Assembly: GCA_037176705.1 (NCBI GenBank)
Contig: CM073886.1
Location: 16,824,501 to 16,888,500 of the forward strand
Reading direction: 5' to 3'
Length of the DNA stretch: 64,000 nt
DNA from: Molossus alvarezi
Taxonomy: Eukaryota; Chordata; Mammalia; Chiroptera; Molossidae
The position numbers were made by a program, and so were the translations under genes. Positions 23,501-35,500 of the stretch are shown here, piece after piece (within the stretch, counting starts at the first letter, position 1; each line of letters opens with the position of its first letter). Below the pieces are notes generated by a model. The model worked only from the letters and a program-made list of their open reading frames with translations. It made no database searches and had not been told where the DNA came from.

Positions 23501-26500
23501 AACTTGGGCCCAAATTCAGGCCTCTGTCTCCTACCATCTGACACCTGTTGCCTGCCCCTCCACAGTCAGTCTTGGCCCTCTGAGGGGTTGTCTGATGTCT
23601 GATCTGCCTTTGGTGCAAGGCACCCTGTGACAGCGCCCCTGGAACCACCAGCCCCCACTTGCTGTTTTCCAAAGCCCCAGTGCTAACTCCTTTTTGGGTG
23701 ATGATTCTGGGCTCAGGCCTAGGTGCTCACCCCTGCCTCCTAGGGAGTAGGAAACAGGTTAGCTGCCTGCTGGGTTCTCCTAGCTACTCAGCCAGATTGC
23801 CACTCTGGGTCCAGACAGGGCCATAGCAGTTCCTGCCTCCCTGCTCCATGATGACTTTATTGTGATTAAAGGGAGCAAAGCCCAGAGCCCATGCTGGTCC
23901 CCCTCCTCAATGCAGAATGGGGAACACCCCCAGCAGTGCCCCAGTCTTGGGAGGTGTATACTCTGAAATGTCCTGGGAGAAAGATAAAGAAATCTAGGGG
24001 CCGAGAGAGACCACTATCTACACCTTACAGCTCAGCTCTGACACCCCTGGCCCAGGATTGCCAGACTGGAGCATGAGTTCTAAATCATGACCTTATCCAA
24101 GTCCTTTGGGAAGCCAACGTCACAGGGGTGGTCAGGCTGGCCACATGTAGGGTCCCCTCCCACCCCAAGTCTGGCTGCTCCCTTCCTGACCCCAGCCTGT
24201 TCCACCAGAAGAGCTGATTCAGGGAGAGGTGGCTCACCCCACCCCCCATGAATATTGGGGGGGGGACACTTATAGCCCACATCTGGAGACCAGGCTGAAC
24301 TCTGAGTCAGTGAGGTGGAGTAGGTCCTCATAGGGGAGGAGGCCGGGTGGGGTACACAGAGCCCCCTTGAGATGGCACTGGCAGGGCCAAGGGTGCATGA
24401 GACAGCCAGGAGTCTAGATAGCAAGGAGGAGGCACTGGCTAGGGGTCAGGGAAGGCATCCCTGGCTAGCTTCTGAAGGCCAGTTATCACTGTTAACTAGT
24501 AAGGTGCAGAGGCTGATGGTCCCACTTCCCAAGCAGAGAGGACCCTACGGGGAGCAGGGTACCCAAACTGGGTGACAGGCCTTTACCTAGAACTGGCCTA
24601 AGACCACAGTAGCCTCCCCAGTGACTTGTCTAATCCAACCCAGGACCACCTGCCTGTCCTCCACCTTATATTCCAGGAGTCCACTTCCCTGGAGGAGGGA
24701 CAGCCCAGTGGATAGCAGTGGGGCATAAGGCACCCTGGATGGGGGGCCATGTTACCTGTCTTGGCCTGACAGCTGGCCAGTGTGGGGGAAGGGGAGGCTG
24801 AGCCCTAGCACAAAAGGCCCTTGTGTAAGCAGAGGTGCCTGGAAGGGAGGGGTGCTGGCCTCCCTGGGACTGTATACCAGTTCAGATTGTAAGGACTGTT
24901 GCCGGCAGTGGCCCCCAGGTTTTCCCCAGGAGCCTGAATGAAGGGGGGCCCATGCTGTGTGGCCCCATCCTGTCTTGGGCAGGTCAAGCTACAAGCTAGA
25001 GCCTGGAGTGGCTGGGGGATCTGCCCCCCACCCCAGGAGGACTGGGCCTCCGCAGCAGGTCTAGCTACACATGGACCTACTTAAGGACCCGGCTCTGGCT
25101 CAGATTTCTCAGTAGTGCAACGACAGCAAGCACTGCACCTCCAGGAGCCCCACCTTTTCTGTCCCCTGGAGTGATGAGAATAATTCCCACTCGGAATAGC
25201 AGCTGGCGGGACTACAAGAGGTGGCTGTGAATGCTCAGTGGCACTGGCACATGGGAAGGGCTGAAGCTCTGCTTCAGTGCCCAGTCTATAGTAGAACCCA
25301 AGAAATGGTAGATGTAGGAATCTGGGGAGAGTTTCCAGGTTTGGCATTGCCTCTGGGGCCACCATGCAACCCGTGTCCCCCCTCACCTCTAGTTCTATCA
25401 CTGTGCCTGCAGGGGGATGAAGGATATGAACACCAGGGTTCCCTCCCTACACCCCTCCCCAGGGGGACACCTGCCAACTGCTCCAGCACCTCTGCACCCT
25501 TCCCTAGGAACTTCCCCACTGGCCACATCCTGGCTATCCCACTGCTCCCGTCCTGGGCAGGTCTGACTTCACAAGTGGAAAAACACCGATCCCATAGTTT
25601 CCATGTGAAGTCTTCCCGCTGCGGTCTCTCCTCACTTGGAGGATGCAGAGCGTGGCGGCAGGGGCCGGTGGCCTGGGGCAGCCAGCTTCTCTGCTTACGC
25701 ACTGGGCTCATTGCCCACCACTCTCTCCCAGAAGCTGTGGGGAGGGAGCCACCATTCTCTCTGCTTCCCTGTCCATCTCAGCAGAGATTTGGGGATGGAG
25801 GGTTGGAGGAAGGGCCAGAGCCTAATGCTTTTTGATCACATGTTCTCTCTGAGCCGCAGAAAAGTGGGAGGGCTGGGGTTAAGGTATAGGTGTCTTTTGT
25901 GGTCCTTGAGTGTTTAGGGGCTGGGCCCCATTCTGTGTGCATCAACCCACTGAACCCTGGTGACAGTGCAGGAAGTATCAACTGATAGCATAATGAGGTT
26001 ATGTGACTGTACAAAGTCACATAGCAAGAGAATGATGGGGATGGGACAGGCAATGTATAGCTGACTCATAACTACAGTGTGCTATTGGATTTGGGGGCAG
26101 GGAGTGGTGAAGGGGGCTTGGAATTCCCTTCTCAGTCCTTCCTGGCATGGCTGTCTTCTGGGCCCCTGAATTCCCTTCTCAGCCCTTCCTGGCATGGCTG
26201 TCTCCTGGGCCCCTGACTCACAGTCTCCTGTCTTTCCTCTCTGCACCCAGGGACCAAAAGATGCACTCCAGGGTCCCCCTGTCCCTGTTGCTGCTGCTGC
26301 TGCTAGCCCCAGGGCCTGGGGTGCAGGGCTGCCCATCTGGCTGCCAGTGCAACCAGCCACAGACAGTCTTCTGCACTGCCCGCCAGGGGACCATGGTGCC
26401 CAGAGACGTGCCGCCCGACACGGCAGGCCTGTACGTCTTCGACAACGGCATCACCACGCTCGATGCAGGCACTTTTACCAACTTGCCGGGCCTGCAGCTC

Positions 26501-29500
26501 CTTGACCTGTCACAGAATCAAATCACCAGCCTGCCCAGTGGGGTCTTCCGGCCACTTGCCAACCTCAGCAACCTAGACCTAACTGCCAACAGGCTGCGTG
26601 AGATCACCAATGAGACCTTCCACGGCCTGTGGCGTCTGGAGCGCCTCTACCTGGGCAAGAACCGAATCCACCACATCCAGCCTGGCGCCTTTGATGCACT
26701 TGACCGCCTCTTGGAGCTCAAACTACAAGATAACGAGCTTCGGGCACTGCCCCCGCTGCGCCTGCCGAGCCTGCTGCTGCTGGACCTCAGCCACAATAGC
26801 CTCCTGGCCCTAGAACCTGGCGCCCTGGACACCGCCAATGTGGAGGCGCTACGGCTGGCTGGCCTGGGGCTACGGCAACTGGATGAGGGGCTCTTTGGCC
26901 GCCTGCGCAACCTACATGACCTGGATGTGTCAGACAACCAGCTGGAGTATGTGCCACCTGCTATCCGGGGCCTACAGGGACTGACACGCCTGCGGCTGGC
27001 TGGCAACACCCGCATCGCCCAGCTGCGGCCTGAGGACCTGGCAGGCCTGGCAGCCCTGCAGGAGCTGGACCTGAGCAACTTGAGCCTGCAGGCCTTGCCA
27101 CATGAACTTTCAGGCCTCTTCCCCCGCCTACGGCTCCTGGCAGCTGCCCGAAACCCTTTCAACTGCGTGTGCCCCCTGAGCTGGTTCAGCTCTTGGGTGC
27201 GGGAGAACCGCGTGGCACTGGCCAGCCCGGAGGAGACGCGCTGCCACTTCCCACCCAAGAACGCTGGCCAGATGCTCCTGGACCTTGACTACGCTGACTT
27301 TGGCTGCCCAGCCACCACCACCACAGCTACAGTGCCAACCACAAGGTCCTTGGCATGGGAACCCACACCTTCATCTTCCAACCCAGCTCCCACCTGGCAA
27401 AACCCCACGGACCCTGCTGCCAAAGCCCCAAGCCTGCCACCTGCCACACCACCCACTATGGGACCCGACCCCCAGCCCCAGGACTGCCCGGCGTCCATGT
27501 GCCTCAACGGGGGCACCTGTCATCTAGGGGCTCGGGGCTACCTAGCCTGCCAGTGCCCTGAAGGTTTCACTGGCCTGTACTGTGAGAGCCTGATGAGACA
27601 GGGGCTGCGGCCCTCCCCCACTCCAGCCACGCTGAGGCCTCCTGGGCCCCTGCCCCTTGGGATAGAGCCAGTAAGCCCCACCTCCCTGAGGGTAGGGCTG
27701 CAGCGCTACCTGCAGGGCAGCACTGTGCAGCTCAGGAGCCTCCGCCTCACCTATCGCAACCTGTCAGGCCCCGACAAGCGGCCGGTGACACTGCGGCTGC
27801 CTGCCTCACTTGCTGAGTACACCGTCACGCAGCTTCAGCCCAATGCCACCTACTCCATCTGTGTCAGGCCCCTGGGGGTGGGGCGGGTACCTGAGGGTGA
27901 GGAGGCCTGTGGAGAGGCCCACACTCCCCCAGCTGTGCGCTCCAACCATGCCCCGGTCACACAGGCCCGAGAGGGCAATCTGCCACTTCTCATTGCACCT
28001 GCCCTGGCTGCCGTGCTCCTGGCTGCACTAGCTGCTGTAGGAGCAGCCTACTTTGTGCGGCGGGGGCGGGCCACAGCTGCTGCAGCTCAGGGCAAAGGGC
28101 AAGTAGGGTCTGGGCCCCTAGAGCTGGAGGGGGTGAAGGCCCCCTTAGAGCCAGGCCCCATGGCAAGTGAGGGTGGCGGGGAGGCCCCACCTGGTGGGCC
28201 CGAGTGTGAGGTACCACTCATGGGCTACCCAGGGCCTGCGCTCCAAGGGCCCCTTCCCACTAAGCCCTACATCTAAACTGGGAGTGATGGACTACTGGGC
28301 TGGGCTCTCAGCCCTGCTGGGACTGGCCATCACCTTCCTGCTGCCAGACCAAGAAGTTCTCAGATCCATATGACAAAGAGGACACATCAGGGCAGGGGGT
28401 GTGTGACTGCAGCAAGTCCCTGCCCCTCTCTGGACCTTGGTCTCCTCATCTAAGATGCTGGGACCCAGGTGAAGACCTCTAAGGACCCCCCAGAGCCCAA
28501 GTGCCTCTGAGGATGGGGTATCTGCCCTGTCCTCTGCAGTGTGCATCCTCTGGGGTGGGGCAGGGCAGGCAGGCAGGTTGTGCTGTGTGCTGGTAACACA
28601 GACCCAGGGCTGCCAGGCCCCCAAATCCAAGGAGACTGGGGGCCAGTGAAGGAAGCCCCCAGAAAAAGCAGAGGGAGAGCAGGGGATAAGGATGGGTGTG
28701 TAGCCCAGCTTTGGCCCCAATGAGAGAACCAACAAATGAAACTGGAAAGAAAGACCCTTTAGGAACAAGTTTTGCTTTTGTTTTTTAAATATATTTATGA
28801 GAGATCCTTTCCCATTTATTCTGGGAAAATGTTTTTCAAACTCAGAGACAAGGACTTTGGTTTTTGTAAGACAAACGATGATATGAAGGCCTTTTATAAG
28901 AAAAATAAAAGATAAAATAAAATGAGTGTTTTTCTAGCAAGGCCCCAAGGGCTCCTGGGCTGGGTGGGTATAAAGAGACAGCCTTCTCTGTGGGGAACTG
29001 GGGACCAGAACCCCTCTCCCCAGTGGACACCAAGCCCTCACCAGCATCCCCTGGGCTTGGGAGGGTTTCTGCTGAGGGCCATGGTGGGAAAGGTGGCATT
29101 CCCACGAGTCCTGTCCTGGCTATGTCCACCCAGCCTCCACTGAGGTGCCCAGTCCAGCCTTCCAGTGCAGGGACAGAAGCTGGGCAGCTTCCAAGCTCAG
29201 CAAAGAGTAATAGTTACGGCAGCCTTAACCTACCCAGGCTCAGGAGGTATACTGCTCCTATAAGAGGCTTATGGCAAATACATGCCAAGAGGGTCCCCAA
29301 AGGTCCCTTCTCAGGGATGGGTCTGACAGGAAGGATGCCTGCCTTCCTATGTGGAGGGGGTGCCTCAAGCTATGTCCTGCCAGGCCTTCATGGATGGTGT
29401 AGGGCCAGGTGGCACACACAGCCCACCCTCCCTGCAGTCCCCTTTGCACCTCTGCATGGGCTCCTACTCCAGCTGCAGAGAAGGGGCCTTAGTCAAGGGC

Positions 29501-32500
29501 AGCACAGATCCTAAATGGCAGGAGCCCTGTGGGTAGGAGGCTGCAAAAGACTGTTAGGGCTCAGGAGCAGGATCAGAGATCTGAGTCTGGCCTGTGGAGA
29601 CCCAGTGGCCCTGTGATGCTCCTTTACTCTCTGCAGTTGGGATATTCCTGCCTTTCCAAAACCCCAGAAGTGGGAGTGTTTTCCAGGAAGACCACAGGCA
29701 GGGGCAGGGCCAGGGGTGGTGTTGGGAGCTTGGGGACAGTAATGGATACAGAGCACCTTTTCCGAGTACCTTTCAGATGGTGGACCCTGGTACAGCAGGG
29801 AGGCCCTGCAGATTCTGGAGCAAACCTCCCCAAGGCCCCATGCCTATGTCCCTCTGTGGGTTACCACCCCCTGGCAAAAAGGAGGCAGCTCAGTCAGGCC
29901 TGGGGAATAGGCCCTGCGACTTGGGGCATTGATGTCAGCACTGAGTCAGGCCCAGCCACACGAGGATCTGGATTCAATTAACGGCTGCTGAGAGTTCTGG
30001 TATGAGAAGGGAGGAGGTGAGCAATGGGTCGTGAGGGCAGAGGGTGGTGGCAGTGGGCCTGGGTGGGGCTCCATCTTCCTGAACTAGCAGCCCAGGTGGA
30101 TTTCCTGTGGGCCTGGGTCTCATTACTGGAACGGCTACATTGAGGCCTGTCCCTCCACCTCGGCAGCCCCGTCAAAGGGGCCATTGTGGGCCCATGGGCT
30201 GCCGCTGAACACGGTGGCTGCTGAATAAATGTTTTCCCTGCAAAGCCAAACCTGGCCTCATGAGCCAGCAGGGGGTGCGTGGGACCTAAAGAAAGGGGGC
30301 TGATGTGAGCCTTTCCAGAAAAAGCTCTTGGGGTGTCCCATCAGATCAGGGGCTGGGGGATGAATGAAGAGAGGGCCAGGGGTTGAGTGGGTGGGGCCAA
30401 GCCAAGATGCAGCATCTACTCAAGGCGATCCCAACAGCTCCAGGTCAGGACCAGGGATGGATGTGGAGAAATGCCAGCACCCCCATTGTTGGGTCCTTGC
30501 TGCCACAGGCCCTGTGCCACATGGGCTTATACATATTCCCATTTCATGTCCAACAACCTGTCTATAGGGAAACAGCTGGGAGAGAAGAAACAGCAGCTTG
30601 CTTACAGCAGGCAGGGACAGGTCCCAACACCCAACACCCACTCCCTTGGCCCAGGAGGGCACTGTGAGCCATGGGGGAGGGCTTGGATCTCCAGGAGAGG
30701 GATAGGCGCCACTGTGAACAAAAGCTACTCAGGCGGGGAGGGGGCACACAATCTCTAAGGAACATGCTGGGTATGGGATGTGTGGACAAAAAAGGGGCCA
30801 CATACTAAACCTGACAAGCTCAGAAAAGGCCTGCATTGTGGGCCTTATAAACTCAGATACTAAAAGTAGCCACACAGGATGGTCTGACCATAAAAATTCC
30901 TAGCTAAAAGCGAATCATAGCGGGTAGTCATGCCCTGTCTTTGCATCTAAGATAACACCTTTGGAATATCAGAATAACCTCCTTTTCCAGATCCCTCAGG
31001 GTACACCCATGGCACCAGAGCAGAGATCCCAGAACCTCTCTCACTGCTGCTGGGGTGATCTCAACAGAGGACTCTCTTCTCTGGCCTCAGATGTCTCTTC
31101 AGTAACATGGGGTGGGGGAATCCCTACCTGCCTATGGCCCAGGCACCTGACCATTTGCCCAGCCCAGAAGCACCAAACCTGAGACAGGTTGTGTTTTTGT
31201 TTCTCTTGGATGGAGCACAAGCTGCTCCTACATCACCAGACCCGACTGGGCCACCGTCCACCCCCACCCCCGCATCCTACACCAAGCATGGGGCCTGACA
31301 CACAGGAAGTACAGGGCAGCCATCTATGGACCTGCTGTCTGAGTCTGGCTTTGCAGATAGGACCCCGGTGTCCTGCTCTTCCCACCATGATGCATTTCCT
31401 CTTTTTTTTTTTTTTTTTGAGTGGGAGGGAGAGAGAGGAAGGGAGAGAGAGAGAAACATCGACGTGAAGGGACACATCGAGTGGCTGCCACCCGCACGAC
31501 CAACCAGGGCCGGGGACAAACTGCAACCGAAGTACGTGCCCTTAGCGGGAACCGAACCCGGGTCTCTCCGGACCGCAGGTCGACGCTCTAACCGCTGAGC
31601 CAAACCGGCCAGGGCTGCATCTCCTCTTAATGAGGTGAACTCCACAAATGACAGAGATGACAAAGAGGTAGGCATAGGTGGGGGCTGAGACAAGAGGTCC
31701 CTGGGAGGGTAGGGCCCTGGGTTCTCCCTGGGAGACTGGGAGGGCTATGTGCCTGACCCCTGGCCCCTTCTAGCTCTCATAAGAATACACAGTGTTCTGC
31801 CTAAATTAAGATGGAAAACAGAGAAGAAATTGAGGGGGTACAGTGGAGGCCCATGGCCATGCCCACCCATACACTTTTCATCTTCAGTCCAGTTCTTTCA
31901 GCAGCTCCCACACACCAGGGAGCCAGTACAGGGTTCTGGCTTCCAGGGAACCTGGGGGGAAGGGGACCTGCTACCTCTCAGGCCAGCCTGGAGGTTGGCA
32001 TGCATCCCTGTCACCCACCAGCTTTGTAGAAGGCTGGAGAGTCCCCATTCCTCTGCTAAGGGTGTGGGCCTGGTGTCCAGGCAGGGGCCAGGACTGGGGG
32101 ATGGAAGGGCCAGGACACTGGCCTGGCTAGCCCATCTGGGAGTGATTTGAGAAATTCCAGGCCTCACTGGCCCTACAAGGCTATTCTTAACTGCTGTAAT
32201 TACAGGGTCAGCCTTGGCCAGTGAAACTGTGGGGTCTGGGCATCAGTTAACTCCTCCAGGGGCCATGCTGGGGCTGCTCTTCAAGGGGAGCAGGACCCCT
32301 CATAGGCCAGTGGTGGAACCTGAAAGGCAGGAAGTGGTGGGTGGGGAGTATTTGATGGCTACTTCTGGGTCCCTTTTCCAGGTTGACCAACTCGCTCCCT
32401 CTGTTAGAGGGCCCTGTAAGGAAGGGACTGTCTGGCCAGGGGAGGCATAGAGGACAAGATACCAGCACAGCATCTGCACCAAGGGAGGGGGTGCTGGATA

Positions 32501-35500
32501 TGGAGCCAAGACCGCAGGGAGTTCCACTTCCTCCAACACATGTGGGTCCTAGTGACTCCCCTGAATCCCCAGGGCCCAGAGTGAGCAAAAGCCTCACACC
32601 CAACTGTAATTCTGAGGAAGGCCCTGGAACTTGCTCAGCCTCACCTTCCTCATTTGCAAAATGGAATTCACCAGCTCCCCAGCCTCTGTAGGGGCTGTGA
32701 GGGAGGATGCGAGTGAAGGATCAATGCTACCCTGACCTTTACCCCTTCTCCTAACAGTTCTTATGGCACTTAGCTTTACCCACCCCCAGACACAGCCCCT
32801 GCTGCTCCTGGAACTTGGAGAGGTCATAGCACCCTCTGTGACTCAGTTTCCCCCATTGTGAAACAGAAGAGGAAGCGGCTGATAGGCTGTCCAAGGACCA
32901 AGGTGCTCTCTTTGCTCTGACCTTTGCATGTACCTGCCTGAGGGTCCCAGCAAGTACCTCTAAGAGTATAGCTGAGCAAGGCTAAGGCTTTGGGACAGGG
33001 GCCAAGTCCCCCGTCTCCTCCCATACCATCTAAGCTGGTCCCCCACTCTCCCAAGCCTTTCTCCTCAGTCGTGACATGGAGTCCACATGGACTGAAGGGA
33101 CAGGTCACTCCTCAACACTTACTGTGCCGCAGTGATCCTGGGCCATCTCTGCAGAGAGCCAGCTCAGCCCAGAGCCCCACAGGCACCACCACAAATCCTC
33201 CTGCACACTTCTGGGGAGGATGGAAGGATGAGGTGCATTTGCATACCAGGAACCCCTCACCAAGGACAAGAAGAGATGGGCATGTAGCCAGGGCTGAGGA
33301 GGCCTCATAGAGCCCACAAGTTCAAGGCCGGCCTCCCTCTGCTACTTGTGTTTCCAAACCTGCCGGCCCATCTGTCCCCATGTCACCCCACATCCACCCC
33401 AAGTCTACCTTGCTATCGTAGCCTCAGGTCTCCTCAGCCCTCAGCACCACCAAAATGCCCACAGCAAAATCAAGTGCATTCTTGAGCTGGCCACACATAC
33501 ACCTGCCAGGTGACAGTCCCCTCCCCAAATACCAAAATATACCAACCTGAGTCCCCGGGCCAGAAGCCTTCCCCATGACTAAGTGGCCACACAGGATGGG
33601 TCAGTTGAGCTAATCCACCTACTCTGCGCTGCATTATCACCCCCTGCTGGTGAAGCTCCAGGGGGCTCCTCAATCAGGACTCAGTCACCCCAGCTCAGGC
33701 ACCTGACTGCTCCAGTAATAAGCCATCTGCCTGATGGGATGTGAGCCAGGTAAAGCCCTTCTGCCTGGATCAGGCCCCTCTACTCTGCAGATGGCCCTGC
33801 CACGGTGCATCAGGAGCCCTTAGCAGTGATGCCTGTTCATGGGTCTGAATCAAGATATCATCTGGGCCCTTGCCCCACCCCACCCCCAGCCGCCTATCCC
33901 AACATGCTGGCTCCTCCTACCCAGGTGAGGTGTCCAAGGTGAGGGAGGTGAGGGCGCTGGAAAAGTGCCGGGTGTCCCACAGCTTCACTTCATGTTCACG
34001 CATCTGTAGGGAGGGGGCAGAGAGAGGCTCAGAGCAGCTCAGAGGGCCTGTCTGTCAGACCCTGGGGCTCTCCAGGACCTAGTGCCTAGGGACACAGCCT
34101 GGCACAGAGGCACTTGCCTGAGACAGAGCTAGGAAGGCTGTGGTGATGTTGGGGAAGCATGCCAGGAAGGGAGATCTTGGGTTTTCATGTCCTGTACCTT
34201 TAAGAACCCTTAGGTGACAAGGGACAAGGGGCGTTTCCCTTCATGGACTCTGTCCCTGGGGGGGTTGCCACAGTTCCCAGGGTCAGGCTTAGCTATTGCA
34301 AATGGAATCTGCCAGTTTTCAGCAGCAATTGGTCCCCTGGGGCTCTGAGACTAGGCTACACTAATGGCCGTATATGGACAGGCCTGGAGCTAGCCTGCGG
34401 CCCCTGCCTCCCAGTGGGCTTCATCTCTGCTCTCTTGGTATGAGTCCCTGCTTACCTTTAAGGAGCCCTACCTGGTTGAATCCGGTGGATATAAGGTGCT
34501 CCCGGGTGCTTGTCCACGCTAGCCGGCCATCCCTGCTGTTTTCATGGGCCTGTGTGCTCTGTAGGAGGCAGGAGACAAGAGCTGAGCCACCCCAAGGCAA
34601 CCTGACTGAGAGCACAGGAAGGCCAGGTCAGGGGCCCCCTGGGGGCTGGATAGAGATGGGGGAGGTCTCATGTCACTATAGGATGGACCTCGGCTGAATG
34701 CACTGGTGCACCTAGAAGGCAGACCCTCCCCATAAGGGAACTATCAGGCTGTTTTGCTCACTACCAGGCCCTCTTGCTACAGCAAATCAGGGCAGTAGCA
34801 TGTCATTGGCCCTACAAGTGTCCTGGAGGCAGCACTCAGCTGCTGGTCACCATCCCCAGACTCTGGGGAACCTGTGTGCTCTCTCAGAATTTCAGTTTTC
34901 TCACTTGTGCACTGGGGCTCATATTGCCCAAACTGCCTACTTCCCAGGGCTGTCGAGAGGATCAACTGAGACTTCATGTGCGAGAAACAGGCCTGTTGCA
35001 AAGCGCTGTGCAAATCAAGGGATTACTAGAATTACTGCTGCCTCCTGACACTGCCAGGGGGCCGAGAAGAGGGCCTGATGCCAAGTTCTGCTGAACGTCC
35101 TTGGAGAGGGCAAAGCAGTGCCCCTCTTCGCCCTGCCGTGGTGCTGCAGCTGCCAGCTGGAAGGCTTCCTGGGATGCAGGGAGGAGAGGCTTGAGTTCAT
35201 ACCACAGGCGACCCTGTCCCCTGGGCCCAGGCAGGGGAGAGTCCAGGCGGCCAGAGGAAATATAAACAGCTCCCTCCCAGTCACCCTGGCCTCTAGAGCC
35301 TGAGACAAAAGACCCTGTTACCAAAAATAGCTCACCCCAAACTGTGGCCAGCTTCCTCCAAGCTTCCCACGATATCCTTGGGAATGAATGAGGGAGGGAG
35401 GCAGCCTGTTAGGAGCTGGCCCAGCGCCCCCTCCCCAGCCCACAGAGGCAGACCCCAGCGTGGGAGACCATCGGAAACAGCTCAGCGTCATTCAAGGGGC

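Larger units (their letters stand above)
18467..26250 (+). other. VASN: VASN intron 1, unique-sequence rich
   Basis: Almost no young SINEs. It contains a (TG)n run at 20494-20534, paired palindromes and MCAT-like motifs at 20.69-21.14 kb, a MER5A-like remnant at 21.83-21.92 kb, MIR fragments at 22.77-22.93 and 25.9-26.06 kb, and a 47-bp tandem duplication just before the acceptor. ORFs of up to 204 codons have no domain features. Confidence 0.65.

Noticed and set aside
25221..25835. 204-codon plus ORF upstream of VASN
   Set aside because: No recognisable domain, lies in the VASN intron, and other frames are equally open.
26147..26260. In-frame extension of VASN upstream to an earlier ATG
   Set aside because: This segment lies before the splice acceptor at 26250 and would bury the signal peptide; the start at 26261 fits the family.
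26647..27258. 203-codon antisense ORF over VASN
   Set aside because: Arg/Ser-rich shadow of the leucine-rich repeat codons on the other strand.
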